Origin: Denitromonas iodatirespirans
GTDB taxonomy: Bacteria > Pseudomonadota > Gammaproteobacteria > Burkholderiales > Rhodocyclaceae
Reading direction: 5' to 3'
Assembly: GCF_018524365.1 (NCBI RefSeq)
Contig: NZ_JAEKFT010000008.1
Location: 62,001 to 126,000, forward strand
Length of the DNA stretch: 64,000 nt
Within the stretch, counting starts at the first letter, position 1. Every line of letters begins with the position of its first letter. The notes beneath the pieces are model-generated. The model saw only the letters and a program-made list of their open reading frames with translations. It ran no database searches and was not told where the DNA came from. Position numbers and translations under genes: made by a program. Shown piece by piece: positions 45,635 through 54,861 of the stretch.

Positions 45635-47039
45635 GCGGTGGTGCAGCCAGTGGGTGCTGGTCTTTACCTGCGTCGCCGGGGTGTCGGCGTCGGTCCTTGC
45701 GGAGACGTTGCCGGACTTTCAGCGTCTGGTGCGCGAGCACGGGGCCTCGGTGGTCAATATTAGCGTTTCCCAGCCTCCTTCCGTCGCTCCGGCGCCGCGT
45801 GGCTTGCCGGGCGACAATCCGCATGTGCCCGATTTTCTGCGGCGTTTCCTGCCGGACGCGCCGCAGGTGGAGCCCGATGACATCGAGCAGTCGCAGGGGT
45901 CGGGCTTCTTCATTTCCGACGACGGCTACATCCTCACCAATGCGCATGTGGTAGGCGATGCTCAGAGCATTCAGGTGCGTCTGCTCGACCGGCGCGTCTT
46001 CGTGGGGACGCTGGTGGGGCTTGACCGGCGTGCCGATATCGCGCTGCTGAAGATCGATGCCAGCGGCCTGCCGGCCGTGCGGCTCGGCGCGCCGGACAGC
46101 GTTTCAGTCGGCGAGTGGGTGGTGGCCATCGGGTCGCCCTTCGGTTTTGAGAACAGCGTGACGGCCGGGATCGTCAGCGCCAAGGGCCGCGTTTTTCCCG
46201 AAGAGAGCTTCGTGCCCTTCATCCAGACCGATGTGGCGATCAACCCGGGCAATTCGGGTGGTCCGCTGTTCAACCTGGCGGGCGAGGTGGTCGGCATCAA
46301 TGCCCAGATATTCAGCCGTACCGGCGGTTTCATGGGCGTCTCGTTCGCCATTCCGATCGACATCGCCATGGATATCCAGACGCAGCTCAGAAAGGCCGGC
46401 AAGGTCGAGCGCGGGCGAATCGGCGTCGGCATCCAGGAAGTCACCGCCGCATTGGCCGGCGCCTTCGGCCTGTCTTCGCTGGATGGCGCGCTGGTCGGCT
46501 CCGTCGAACCGGACAGCCCCGCGCAGCGCGCCGGCGTGCGTGCCGGCGATGTGATCGTCCGTTTCGGCGATCAGTCCGTTCAGCGCTCCGATGATTTGCC
46601 GCGCATTGTGGCCCGCATGGCGCCGGGGCGGGAGGTGCCGATGGATGTGCTGCGTGGCGGCGAGCGGCAGACCTTGCAGGTCACGCTGGGGCAGTGGCCC
46701 GAGGCCGACCGTGCCACGGCGCATGCCCGGCGACCTGCATCGAAGCCCGCGCAGTGGTCGCGTCGCGGCCTGGATCTGGCTGCGCTTGCCGGTGCCCGCT
46801 TGAAGTCGATCGGGGCGCCTTGGGGCCTGGAGGTGCGCAAGGCCGAGGGACCGGCGGCACGTGCCCGGGTGCGCGAAGGCGATGTGCTGGTGGCCGCTGT
46901 CGAAGACGGAAAGCAAACCCCACTGCGCACGCTCGACGACCTGGACGCGGCGCTCGGTCGCTTGGAGGCGCAAGCGCCGCTGGTGGTGCTGCTTCAGCGC
47001 GGTACCGCGCGCAGCTTCGTTGCCATCGAGGTGCCTTGA
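45627..47039 (+). CDS. mucD: Periplasmic serine protease MucD/DegP
   Basis: HtrA-family chaperone-protease (470 aa) degrading misfolded envelope proteins. A signal peptide is seen (VLVFTCVAGVSASVLAET). The trypsin-like domain has the triad His107 (TNAHVV), Asp137 (RRADIALLKI) and Ser210 (NPGNSGGPLF), followed by two PDZ domains: PDZ1 from about GRIGVGIQEV with AGVRAGDVIVRFG, and PDZ2 near LEVRKAEGPAARARVREGDV. Its place at the end of the rpoE-rseABC operon is typical of MucD in beta- and gammaproteobacteria. Confidence 0.93.
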   Translation: MIRRWCSQWVLVFTCVAGVSASVLAETLPDFQRLVREHGASVVNISVSQPPSVAPAPRGLPGDNPHVPDFLRRFLPDAPQVEPDDIEQSQGSGFFISDDGYILTNAHVVGDAQSIQVRLLDRRVFVGTLVGLDRRADIALLKIDASGLPAVRLGAPDSVSVGEWVVAIGSPFGFENSVTAGIVSAKGRVFPEESFVPFIQTDVAINPGNSGGPLFNLAGEVVGINAQIFSRTGGFMGVSFAIPIDIAMDIQTQLRKAGKVERGRIGVGIQEVTAALAGAFGLSSLDGALVGSVEPDSPAQRAGVRAGDVIVRFGDQSVQRSDDLPRIVARMAPGREVPMDVLRGGERQTLQVTLGQWPEADRATAHARRPASKPAQWSRRGLDLAALAGARLKSIGAPWGLEVRKAEGPAARARVREGDVLVAAVEDGKQTPLRTLDDLDAALGRLEAQAPLVVLLQRGTARSFVAIEVP

Positions 47040-47299
47040 TGGCGGTGTTGCGCTTGCTGGGCCGCAGTTGGTGCCATTTGTGCGATGACATGCTGGCGGC
47101 GGTGCAGCCGCTTGCCGACGCGGCGGGCGTGTCGATCGACGTCATCGATGTGGACAGCGATCCGGCACTGGAAGCACGTTGGGGCGAACTGGTGCCGGTG
47201 CTGCTGACGCCCGAGGGCGAAGAATTGTGCCACTACCATCTCGACACCGCCGCGGTGCGTGCCTATCTGGCCCGATTTCCGCTAGAATCCGCCGATTGA
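47039..47299 (+). CDS. Glutaredoxin-like protein (DUF836 family)
   Basis: An 86-residue thioredoxin-fold protein with a redox motif Cys12-His-Leu-Cys15 ([11 protein letters not shown]), followed by [22 protein letters not shown], which carries the cis-Pro. The family is often encoded between mucD and lepA in betaproteobacteria; the biological target is unknown. The start overlaps the mucD stop by one base. An intrinsic terminator begins 18 bases after the stop. Confidence 0.85.
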   Translation: MAVLRLLGRSWCHLCDDMLAAVQPLADAAGVSIDVIDVDSDPALEARWGELVPVLLTPEGEELCHYHLDTAAVRAYLARFPLESAD

Positions 47300-47317
47300 C
47301 TACGCCCGGGAACCGAG

Positions 47318-47339
47318 GGTGCCGCAAGGCACCTTTTTT
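47318..47339 (+). terminator. Intrinsic terminator or attenuator immediately before lepA
   Basis: GGTGCC (47318-47323), tetraloop GCAA and GGCACC (47328-47333) are followed by six T. The T-run ends nine bases before the lepA ATG. It can end the rpoE operon, but any transcript reaching lepA from upstream must read through it. TAGAAT at 47283-47288 could be the -10 of a promoter whose leader then carries this hairpin. Confidence 0.85.
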
Positions 47340-47348
47340 GTTGTGAAT

Positions 47349-49145
47349 ATGCGCCACATACGTAATTTCTCCATCATTGCCCATATCGATCACGGTAAAT
47401 CGACGCTGGCCGATCGCTTGATCCAGCGCTGCGGCGGCCTGGCCGACCGGGAGATGGACGCCCAGGTGCTCGATTCGATGGATCTTGAGCGCGAGCGTGG
47501 GATTACGATCAAGGCGCAGACCGCCTCCTTGCTCTACAAGGCGAAGGACGGTCAGGAATACCAGTTCAACCTCATCGACACCCCAGGGCATGTGGACTTC
47601 AGCTATGAAGTCTCGCGCTCCCTGTCCGCCTGCGAAGGCGCGCTGCTGGTGGTCGATGCCTCGCAGGGCGTCGAAGCGCAGACGGTGGCCAATTGCTACA
47701 CGGCGATCGAGCAGAACCTCGAAGTGATCCCGGTGCTCAACAAGGTGGATCTGCCGGCGGCCGATCCGGAGCGGGTGCGCGCCGAAATCGAGGATGTGAT
47801 CGGGGTCGATGCCTCCGACGCGACGCTGTGCTCGGCCAAGACCGGCCTGGGCATCGACGACATCCTCGAAACCGTGGTGCGCCGCGTCCCGCCGCCGGTG
47901 GGCGACCCCGATGCGCCGCTCAAGGCCTTGATCATCGACTCGTGGTTCGATAGCTATGTCGGCGTGGTGATCCTGGTGCGGGTGGTCGATGGCAGCATCA
48001 AGGCCAAGGACCGGATGCGGCTGATGGCGACGGGCGCCGAGTACCCGGTGGATTCGGTCGGTGTGTTTACGCCCAAGTCGCTGGTGCGCGATTCGCTGTC
48101 AGCCGGCGAAGTGGGCTTCATCATCAGTGGCATCAAGGTGATCTCGGACGCCAAGGTGGGCGACACCGTGACCCTCGCCACCCGCCCGGCCAACAAGCCG
48201 CTGCCAGGGTTCAAGGAAATCAAGTCGCAGGTGTTCGCCGGCCTGTACCCGGTCGAATCCAACGAATACGAACAGTTGCGCGAATCGCTCGAGAAGCTGC
48301 AACTCAACGATGCGGCGCTGCGTTTCGAGCCGGAAGTGTCGCAGGCGTTGGGCTTCGGCTTCCGATGCGGCTTTCTCGGCTTGCTGCACATGGACATCGT
48401 GCAGGAACGACTCGAGCGCGAATTCGATATCGACCTGATCACCACCGCACCGACGGTGGTGTACGAAGTCCTGCTCAAGGACGGCTCGGTGATCAAGGTC
48501 GAGAACCCGGCCAAGCTGCCCGATCCGTCGAAGATCGATGAAATTCGAGAGCCGATCATTCGTGCGACCATCTACATGCCGCAGGAGTATGTGGGCGTGG
48601 TGATCACGCTATGCACCCAGAAGCGCGGCACGCAGGTCGACATGCGCTATCACGGCCGGCAGGTCCAACTGGTCTACGACATCCCGATGAACGAAGTGGT
48701 CATGGACTTCTTCGACCGCCTCAAGTCGGTGTCGCGTGGCTATGCCTCGCTCGACTACGAACTGCACTGCTACCAGGCCGCCGATCTGGTCAAGCTCGAC
48801 ATGCTGGTCAACGGCGAGAAAGTCGATGCGCTGTCGGTGATCGTGCATCGGGCGAATGCCCATTTCCGCGGGCGCGAACTGGCCGCCAAGCTGCGCGGCA
48901 TCATCCCGCGCCAGATGTTCGACGTGGCCGTGCAGGCGGCGATCGGCTCGACCATCGTGTCGCGCGAGAACATCAAGGCGCTGCGCAAGAACGTGCTGGC
49001 CAAGTGCTACGGCGGCGATATTTCGCGCAAGCGCAAGCTGCTGGAAAAGCAAAAGGCCGGCAAGCGGCGCATGAAGCAGGTCGGTGCGGTGGAAATTCCG
49101 CAGGAGGCCTTCCTGGCCGTGCTGCGTACCGACGACAGCAAGTAA
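47349..49145 (+). CDS. lepA: Elongation factor 4 (LepA)
   Basis: Ribosome-bound translational GTPase implicated in back-translocation or in initiation and 30S assembly. The 598-residue product (E. coli 599) has G1 [10 protein letters not shown]3 DTPGHVDF and G4 [12 protein letters not shown]. It has the LepA-specific C-terminal domain ([16 protein letters not shown]) with [14 protein letters not shown] in domain III. ATG 47349 ([10 protein letters not shown]) fits the family; GTG 47343 is in frame two codons earlier. No Shine-Dalgarno site is seen because the terminator T-run occupies the region. Confidence 0.95.
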   Translation: MRHIRNFSIIAHIDHGKSTLADRLIQRCGGLADREMDAQVLDSMDLERERGITIKAQTASLLYKAKDGQEYQFNLIDTPGHVDFSYEVSRSLSACEGALLVVDASQGVEAQTVANCYTAIEQNLEVIPVLNKVDLPAADPERVRAEIEDVIGVDASDATLCSAKTGLGIDDILETVVRRVPPPVGDPDAPLKALIIDSWFDSYVGVVILVRVVDGSIKAKDRMRLMATGAEYPVDSVGVFTPKSLVRDSLSAGEVGFIISGIKVISDAKVGDTVTLATRPANKPLPGFKEIKSQVFAGLYPVESNEYEQLRESLEKLQLNDAALRFEPEVSQALGFGFRCGFLGLLHMDIVQERLEREFDIDLITTAPTVVYEVLLKDGSVIKVENPAKLPDPSKIDEIREPIIRATIYMPQEYVGVVITLCTQKRGTQVDMRYHGRQVQLVYDIPMNEVVMDFFDRLKSVSRGYASLDYELHCYQAADLVKLDMLVNGEKVDALSVIVHRANAHFRGRELAAKLRGIIPRQMFDVAVQAAIGSTIVSRENIKALRKNVLAKCYGGDISRKRKLLEKQKAGKRRMKQVGAVEIPQEAFLAVLRTDDSK

Positions 49146-49173
49146 CCCTCTTCAGAAGCGAACCGGAGACCTC

Positions 49174-49962
49174 GTGAATTTTGCCCTGATTCTTTTCCTG
49201 CTGCTGGTGGCGACCGGTGTGCTGTGGCTGGCTGACAAATTCTATGCCCGCAAGCGGCGCGCGCCCGATGCCGGGGAGCCATGGTGGGTGGAATATGGCG
49301 CCAGTTTTTTTCCGGTCATCCTGGCGGTATTCTTTCTGCGCTCGTTCCTGGTCGAGCCGTTCAAGATTCCGTCCGGCTCGATGATCCCGACCTTGCTCGT
49401 CGGCGATTTCATCCTGGTCAACAAATACACCTATGGCATTCGCCTGCCGGTCATCAACAAGAAAATCGTCGACATGAACACGCCGGAGCGCGGCGACGTG
49501 ATGGTGTTCCGCTACCCGGAAGATCCCTCGCTGGACTACATCAAACGTGTGGTCGGACTGCCCGGTGACACCATCGAGTACTTCGACAAGCGTTTGAGCA
49601 TCAATGGAAAACCGGTCGATGTGACATCGGCCGGTGAATATGTCCACCGCGATCGCCTGTATGCCAGTGCCAAGTATTCCGAGAATCTCGGCAGCGTCGA
49701 GCATGCGTTCTTGAATGACGGCGATAAGCCGGCCTATGTGCCTCAGGTCAAGCAATTCCCGCAGCGCGAGAACTGCACTTATACTAACAACGGCGTACGC
49801 TGCACCGTCCCGCCCGGGCATTACTTCGTCATGGGCGACAACCGGGACGACAGCAGCGACAGCCGCGTCTGGGGTTTCGTCCCCGAAGAGAACATCGTCG
49901 GCAAGGCGTTCCTGATCTGGTTCAACTTCAACGAGCCGAGCCGTATCGGGTTTTTCCACTGA
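49174..49962 (+). CDS. lepB: Signal peptidase I
   Basis: Membrane serine protease that removes Sec/Tat signal peptides. The 262-residue product has two N-terminal transmembrane helices (about 2-20 and 44-60). The Ser-Lys dyad is Ser69 (PSGSMIPTLLVGD) and Lys124 (DYIKRVVGLPGD), and box E appears as GDNRDDSSDSRVWGFVP. The start is GTG 49174 with GGAGA upstream; an ATG-initiated extension at 49084 overlaps lepA and lacks family character. The lepA-lepB-rnc-era order is classical. Confidence 0.94.
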   Translation: MNFALILFLLLVATGVLWLADKFYARKRRAPDAGEPWWVEYGASFFPVILAVFFLRSFLVEPFKIPSGSMIPTLLVGDFILVNKYTYGIRLPVINKKIVDMNTPERGDVMVFRYPEDPSLDYIKRVVGLPGDTIEYFDKRLSINGKPVDVTSAGEYVHRDRLYASAKYSENLGSVEHAFLNDGDKPAYVPQVKQFPQRENCTYTNNGVRCTVPPGHYFVMGDNRDDSSDSRVWGFVPEENIVGKAFLIWFNFNEPSRIGFFH

Positions 49963-49973
49963 AGGGCAATCGC

Positions 49974-50345
49974 ATGAAGAACAAGCAGACGGGCCTGTCT
50001 TTGATCGGTGTGCTGATCGTGGGGGCCATTCTTGGTTTCCTGTTCCTGATCGGGATGCGTACCGTGCCGGCGGTGACCGAGTACCTGGCGGTCAAACGCG
50101 TGTTGAATGCGATCGCCGAGTCCAAGCCATCGGCGGACGTGACGGTCGGTCAGATCCGCGCCGATTTCGACAAGCGTGCCTATATCGGCGACGTGAGAAG
50201 CGTCACCGGGCGCGATCTGGTCGTGGTCAAGCGCGGCAACCAGATCGAGATGTCCATGGCCTACGCCAAACGAGTGCCCATTGCAGGCAACGTGAGCCTG
50301 CTGATCGACTTCGATACCGGCACCGTGCGTAGTAGTGGTTCCTGA
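49974..50345 (+). CDS. DUF4845 family membrane protein
   Basis: A 123-residue protein between lepB and rnc, the usual place of DUF4845 genes in beta- and gammaproteobacteria. The N-terminus (KQTGLSLIGVLIVGAILGF) mimics a type IV prepilin start, but the Glu at position 5 after the Gly is replaced by Gly, so it is probably an uncleaved or atypical pilin-like anchor. A soluble domain with TVPAVTEYLAVKRVL and VGQIRADFDKRAYI follows. Function unknown. It has an 11-base gap from lepB and a 10-base gap to rnc. Confidence 0.85.
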   Translation: MKNKQTGLSLIGVLIVGAILGFLFLIGMRTVPAVTEYLAVKRVLNAIAESKPSADVTVGQIRADFDKRAYIGDVRSVTGRDLVVVKRGNQIEMSMAYAKRVPIAGNVSLLIDFDTGTVRSSGS

Positions 50346-50355
50346 CGGGGGTCGG

Positions 50356-51030
50356 GTGAGTCTGGAAACGCTGCAGGCGCGGATCGATTATCGCTTCAAG
50401 GACGTCGCCCGCCTGCGCCAGGCGCTGACCCATCGCAGCTTCGGTCAACCGAACAACGAGCGGCTCGAATTTCTCGGCGACAGCGTGGTCAATCATGTGG
50501 TTGCGCTGGCGCTGTTTTCCCGTTTTCCCGAGTTGCGCGAAGGCGATCTGTCCCGCTTGCGGGCGCAGTTGGTCTGCCAGGATGCCCTGCACGGTCTCGC
50601 CGTCGAGCTGCAGCTCGGCGCGGTGTTGCGCCTGGGCGAAGGCGAACTCAAAAGCCGCGGCGCCGAGCGGCCTTCGATCCTCTCTGATGCACTCGAAGCG
50701 GTGTTTGCCGCGGTCTACCTTGATGGTGGCTTCGACGCCGCGAAGGCGGTCATCGACCGCCTGTTCGCCGACCACCTGACGCACCTGGACCCGAAGTCCA
50801 GCCTCAAGGATCCCAAGACCCGGCTGCAGGAGTGGTTGCAGGCGCGGCGCCGGCAGCTGCCGAAATACCGGCTGGTCGAAACCCGCGGCGAGGCGCATGC
50901 TCAGGAATTCGAAGTCGAGTGCACCATCGATGGGGGCATGCAGACGCGGGGTACTGGGTCGAGCCGGCGGGCCGCCGAACAGCAGGCCGCTTCGGCGGCC
51001 ATGGAAAAACTGGAGCAGCATGCAGGATAG
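50356..51030 (+). CDS. rnc: Ribonuclease III
   Basis: Double-stranded RNA endonuclease for rRNA maturation and mRNA control. The 224-residue product (E. coli 226) has the RNase III signature [16 protein letters not shown], the second metal-site helix [17 protein letters not shown], and a C-terminal dsRNA-binding domain ([12 protein letters not shown], ending [18 protein letters not shown]). GTG 50356 ([13 protein letters not shown]) gives normal length; a GTG at 50335 would overlap DUF4845. It overlaps era by 11 bases, the known rnc-era coupling. Confidence 0.94.
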   Translation: MSLETLQARIDYRFKDVARLRQALTHRSFGQPNNERLEFLGDSVVNHVVALALFSRFPELREGDLSRLRAQLVCQDALHGLAVELQLGAVLRLGEGELKSRGAERPSILSDALEAVFAAVYLDGGFDAAKAVIDRLFADHLTHLDPKSSLKDPKTRLQEWLQARRRQLPKYRLVETRGEAHAQEFEVECTIDGGMQTRGTGSSRRAAEQQAASAAMEKLEQHAG

Positions 51031-51928
51031 TCAGACTCCGGAAGGCGGCGCCTTCCGCACCGGATTCATCGCCATCGTCGGACGGCCGAACGTCGGCAAG
51101 TCCACGCTGATGAATCGCCTCATCGGCCTCAAGGTCAGCATCGTCTCAAGCAAGGCGCAGACCACGCGGCACCGGGTGTCCGGCATTCTCACCGACGACA
51201 CGGCACAGTTCGTCTTCGTCGACACACCGGGTTTTCAGACGCGGCACCAGAATGCGCTCAATCGCACCATGAACCGCACGGTGACCCAGTCGCTGGCCGA
51301 TGTCGACCTGGTCTATCTGGTGATCGAGGCGGGGCGCTTCGGGCCGGAAGACGAGCAGGTGGTGGCCTTGCTACCTCGGGACGCCAAGGTGATCCTGGTC
51401 ATCAACAAGGTGGACACTCTGGCCGACAAGTCCAGCCTGTTGCCCTTCATCGAGCTGACGCGCGGCGCCTTCCCGTTTGCCGAAGTGGTGCCCCTGTCGG
51501 CCGAGCGCGGCAAGAATGTCGATGCACTGCTGGCCGTGTCGCGCGGCTACCTGCCCGAAGGTCCGCCGATGTTCGGGCCGGATGATGTCACCGATCGCAG
51601 CGAGCGCTTTCTGGCCGCCGAGTTCCTCCGCGAAAAGCTGTTCCGCCTGCTCGGCGACGAGTTGCCCTACGGCATGACGGTCGAGATCGAGCGCTTCGAG
51701 GCGGATGGCAACCTGCGCCGCATCAACGCCGCCATCATCGTCGACAAGCCGGGCCACAAGGGAATCGTCATCGGCAAGGGCGGCGAGCACCTCAAGCGCA
51801 TCTCGACCGAGGCGCGCAAGGCCATGGAAGAGTTGTTCGGCGCAAAGATCTACCTGGAAGTGTGGGTCAAGGTCAAATCCGGCTGGGCCGACGATGAGCG
51901 CGCCTTGAAGAGTCTCGGCTACGACTGA
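51020..51928 (+). CDS. era: GTPase Era
   Basis: Essential GTPase of 30S assembly that binds the 3' end of 16S rRNA. The 302-residue product has G1 GRPNVGKS (21-28), G2 AQTTRHR, G3 DTPGFQ, G4 NKVD and the C-terminal KH domain ([18 protein letters not shown]). ATG 51020 lies inside the end of rnc with GGAG four bases upstream. Confidence 0.95.
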   Translation: MQDSQTPEGGAFRTGFIAIVGRPNVGKSTLMNRLIGLKVSIVSSKAQTTRHRVSGILTDDTAQFVFVDTPGFQTRHQNALNRTMNRTVTQSLADVDLVYLVIEAGRFGPEDEQVVALLPRDAKVILVINKVDTLADKSSLLPFIELTRGAFPFAEVVPLSAERGKNVDALLAVSRGYLPEGPPMFGPDDVTDRSERFLAAEFLREKLFRLLGDELPYGMTVEIERFEADGNLRRINAAIIVDKPGHKGIVIGKGGEHLKRISTEARKAMEELFGAKIYLEVWVKVKSGWADDERALKSLGYD

Positions 51929-51939
51929 GCGAGTGCGCC

Positions 51940-52662
51940 GTGGGTCAGAAGCAGCGTGTCGACCAACAGCCCGGGTTCGTGCTTCACACCCACCCGTACC
52001 GGGAAACCAGCCTGATCGTCGAAGTGTTCAGCCGCGACCATGGCCGCATGGCCCTGGTGGCCAAGGGCGCGCGCCGGCCGATGTCGGCGTTGCGTGGGGT
52101 GCTGATGGCCTACCAGCCGCTGCTGCTCGACTGGTCGGGTGGGGGTGAGGTCAAGACGCTGATCCGCGCCGAGTGGATCGGTGGCCAGCCGCTGTTGAGC
52201 GGCAAGGCCTTGCTGTGCGGCTACTACCTCAACGAGCTGCTGGTCAAGCTGCTGCCGCGCGAGGATGCCCATGCGGCGCTGTACGACGGCTATGCAGCGC
52301 TGATCCAGCAACTGCCGGAGGCGTCGCGCTTCGAGCCGTTGCTGCGTGCCTTCGAGCTCATGTTGCTGTCGGAACTCGGCTATGGCGTTCCGCTTGACCA
52401 TGACGCCGAGACCGACGCCCCCATCGAAGCCGATGCGCTGTACGGATATATAATCGACCGCGGTCCGGTCCACAACGCAGCGGGCGATGCCGACTTGCCC
52501 GTGGTGGCCGGGCAGACGCTGATCGACATGGCCGCCGGCCGCTTCGACGACCCGAAAACCCTGGTGCAGAGCAAGGCCTTGCTGCGCCATCTCATCCAGC
52601 ACCACCTCGGCGCCCAGCCCCTGCATTCGCGCCGGATGTTCAAGGAGTTGCAAGCACTGTGA
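51940..52662 (+). CDS. recO: DNA repair protein RecO
   Basis: RecFOR-pathway mediator that loads RecA on SSB-coated DNA. The 240-residue product has an N-terminal OB-fold ([20 protein letters not shown], then [16 protein letters not shown]), then the helical domain ([20 protein letters not shown]). The four-Cys zinc motif of some RecO proteins is absent. The start is GTG 51940, 11 bases after era; the stop overlaps the pdxJ start. Confidence 0.92.
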   Translation: MGQKQRVDQQPGFVLHTHPYRETSLIVEVFSRDHGRMALVAKGARRPMSALRGVLMAYQPLLLDWSGGGEVKTLIRAEWIGGQPLLSGKALLCGYYLNELLVKLLPREDAHAALYDGYAALIQQLPEASRFEPLLRAFELMLLSELGYGVPLDHDAETDAPIEADALYGYIIDRGPVHNAAGDADLPVVAGQTLIDMAAGRFDDPKTLVQSKALLRHLIQHHLGAQPLHSRRMFKELQAL

Positions 52663-53414
52663 TTGAATTGGGCGTGAATATCGATCATGTGGCCACGCTG
52701 CGTCAGGCGCGGCGGACCTGGGAGCCGGACCCGGTGTGGGCGGCGGTGGAGGCGCACCTGGGCGGGGCGGACGGCATCACCGTGCATCTGCGTGAAGACC
52801 GCAGGCATATCAACGACGAGGACGTGCGCAAGCTGCGCGACCTCACCCAGATCAAGCTCAATCTCGAAATGGCCGCCACCGACGAGATGGTCGGAATCGC
52901 CGCCGCGCTCAAGCCCGAGATGGCCATGTTCGTCCCCGAGGGGCGGCAAGAGGTCACCACCGAAGGCGGTCTCGACATCGTCTCGCAAGAAGCGGCGCTG
53001 CGCGATGCGGTCAGTCGTCTGAGCGACGCCGGGATTTCGGTCAGCGTGTTCATCGACGCCGACCCGGCCCAGGTCGACGCGGCGGCGCGTATCGGTGCGC
53101 GGGTATGCGAAATCCATACCGGCCCCTATGCGGCTGCGTTTCACCGCGCCGGACGCGATGCCGAAAGTGCGGCGGTGGTCGCCGAGATCGACAAGATCCG
53201 CCGCGCCGGGGTGATGATCCGCGCCGCCGGCATGCGTTTCAACGCCGGCCACGCGCTCAACTACTACAACGTCCAGCCGATCGCCCGCCTGCCAGGCATT
53301 CGCGAGCTGCATATCGGCCATGCCATCGTCTCGCGCGCCGTGTTTTCCGGCTTGCGCGAAGCGGTACGCGAGATGAAGCGCCTGATGCGCGAAGCCGCCC
53401 GGCTGGGCGAGTAG
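52659..53414 (+). CDS. pdxJ: Pyridoxine 5'-phosphate synthase
   Basis: Final ring-closing enzyme of the DXP-dependent vitamin B6 route, a TIM barrel of 251 residues. Family blocks are [58 protein letters not shown] and [13 protein letters not shown]. The start is GTG 52659, overlapping the recO stop by four bases. The recO-pdxJ-acpS order is conserved in proteobacteria. Confidence 0.96.
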   Translation: MIELGVNIDHVATLRQARRTWEPDPVWAAVEAHLGGADGITVHLREDRRHINDEDVRKLRDLTQIKLNLEMAATDEMVGIAAALKPEMAMFVPEGRQEVTTEGGLDIVSQEAALRDAVSRLSDAGISVSVFIDADPAQVDAAARIGARVCEIHTGPYAAAFHRAGRDAESAAVVAEIDKIRRAGVMIRAAGMRFNAGHALNYYNVQPIARLPGIRELHIGHAIVSRAVFSGLREAVREMKRLMREAARLGE

Positions 53415-53423
53415 GGCAGGCGC

Positions 53424-53807
53424 ATGATCCACGGCATCGGCACCGACCTGGTCAGCGTCGAGCGCATCCGGCTGGCGCTGGCGCGCCACGGCGAGCGCTT
53501 CGCCTATCGCATCCTGGCGCCGTCGGAGCGCGCCGCCTTTCATGAGGCGCCCGTGCCCGAGCGCCTGCTGGCCAAGCGCTTCGCGGCCAAGGAGGCATTC
53601 GGCAAAGCCTACGGTACCGGAGTGGCCGTGCCCGCGACCCTGCATTCGGTGGCGGTCGACCGCGATCGCCTCGGCAAGCCGTTCTTCGTCTTCCATGGCC
53701 GGATGGCCGAGATCATGACGGCCGACCGCCTGCGCGCCCACCTGAGCCTGAGCGACGAGCTGGACAACGTGCTGGCTTTCGCCGTGATCGAAAAGGAGCA
53801 CCCCTGA
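53424..53807 (+). CDS. acpS: Holo-ACP synthase
   Basis: Transfers 4'-phosphopantetheine from CoA to Ser37 of AcpP. The 127-residue product has the metal-binding [13 protein letters not shown] at the start and the catalytic [15 protein letters not shown], plus a late [17 protein letters not shown]. It begins nine bases after pdxJ, and its stop overlaps the nagZ start by one base. Confidence 0.95.
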   Translation: MIHGIGTDLVSVERIRLALARHGERFAYRILAPSERAAFHEAPVPERLLAKRFAAKEAFGKAYGTGVAVPATLHSVAVDRDRLGKPFFVFHGRMAEIMTADRLRAHLSLSDELDNVLAFAVIEKEHP

Positions 53808-54850
53808 TGTCCGTCGCGATGCCGCTTGGCCCGGTGATGCTCGATGTTGCCGGGCACCGTCTCACCGACGAGGAGCGGGCGCGGCTGTGTCATCCGCTGG
53901 TCGGCGGCGTGATCCTCTTCGCGCGCAATTACGCCGACCCGGCGCAACTGAGTGCGCTGACCGCAGAGATTCGTGCCCTGCGTTCGCCCGCGCTGTTGAT
54001 CACCGTCGATCACGAAGGCGGTCGCGTGCAGCGTTTTCGCACGGGCTTTTCGGCGGTGCCGGCGATGGGCGTCCTGGGCCGCGCCTGGGATGCCGACCCC
54101 GACACCGCCCGCGCCCTGGCTCGCGATGCGGGGCGGGTGCTGGCCAGCGAGTTGGTTGCCCACGGGGTGGACCTGAGCTACGCACCCGTGCTCGATCTGG
54201 ACTACGGCGTCAGCCGCGTGATCGGTGATCGCGCCTTCCATGCCGACCCCGAGGTGACGGTGGCACTGGCCTCTGCACTCATCGACGGCATGGCGGATGC
54301 GGGCATGGGCTGTGTCGGCAAGCACTTTCCGGGGCATGGCTTCGTCGAGGCCGACTCCCATGTCGACATGCCGCGCGACGCGCGCGATCTGGCCGCCATC
54401 GAGGCGCAGGACATGAAGCCGTTTCGGCAACTGGCCGGTCGGCTCGCCGGCATCATGCCGGCGCATGTCATCTACCCGGCGGTGGACGCCCGGCCGGCCG
54501 GCTTTTCGTCGTTCTGGCTGCAGACCGTGCTGCGCGGCCAGCTGGGTTTTACCGGCGTGATCTTCAGCGACGACCTGACCATGGAGGCGGCCACCGAGGC
54601 CGGCGACATCGTGGCGCGGGCCGAGGACGCACGCGCTGCCGGCTGTGACATGGTGCTGGTGTGCAACCGGCCCGATCTGGCCGAGATGCTGCTCGCGCGC
54701 TGGCAGCCGCCGGTGCCGGCCGAGCTGACAGAGCGCCTGTGCGCGCTGCATGCACGTTGCGCTGACGATGCCGTTCGTGTCGGCAGTGCGGCCTATGAAC
54801 ACGCCCGGCAGCAACTGGCCGCGCTGGCCGGAAGCGTTCGGTTCGCCTGA
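53807..54850 (+). CDS. nagZ: Beta-N-acetylhexosaminidase NagZ
   Basis: Glycoside hydrolase family 3 enzyme of peptidoglycan recycling that removes GlcNAc from anhydro-muropeptides in the cytoplasm. The 347-residue product has [16 protein letters not shown] near the N-terminus, the signature [15 protein letters not shown] with the catalytic Asp-His of the flexible loop, and [12 protein letters not shown] holding the nucleophile Asp. There is no signal peptide, in line with a cytoplasmic role. AAAGGAG precedes ATG 53807. Confidence 0.94.
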   Translation: MSVAMPLGPVMLDVAGHRLTDEERARLCHPLVGGVILFARNYADPAQLSALTAEIRALRSPALLITVDHEGGRVQRFRTGFSAVPAMGVLGRAWDADPDTARALARDAGRVLASELVAHGVDLSYAPVLDLDYGVSRVIGDRAFHADPEVTVALASALIDGMADAGMGCVGKHFPGHGFVEADSHVDMPRDARDLAAIEAQDMKPFRQLAGRLAGIMPAHVIYPAVDARPAGFSSFWLQTVLRGQLGFTGVIFSDDLTMEAATEAGDIVARAEDARAAGCDMVLVCNRPDLAEMLLARWQPPVPAELTERLCALHARCADDAVRVGSAAYEHARQQLAALAGSVRFA

Positions 54851-54861
54851 GCGATTCGGTT

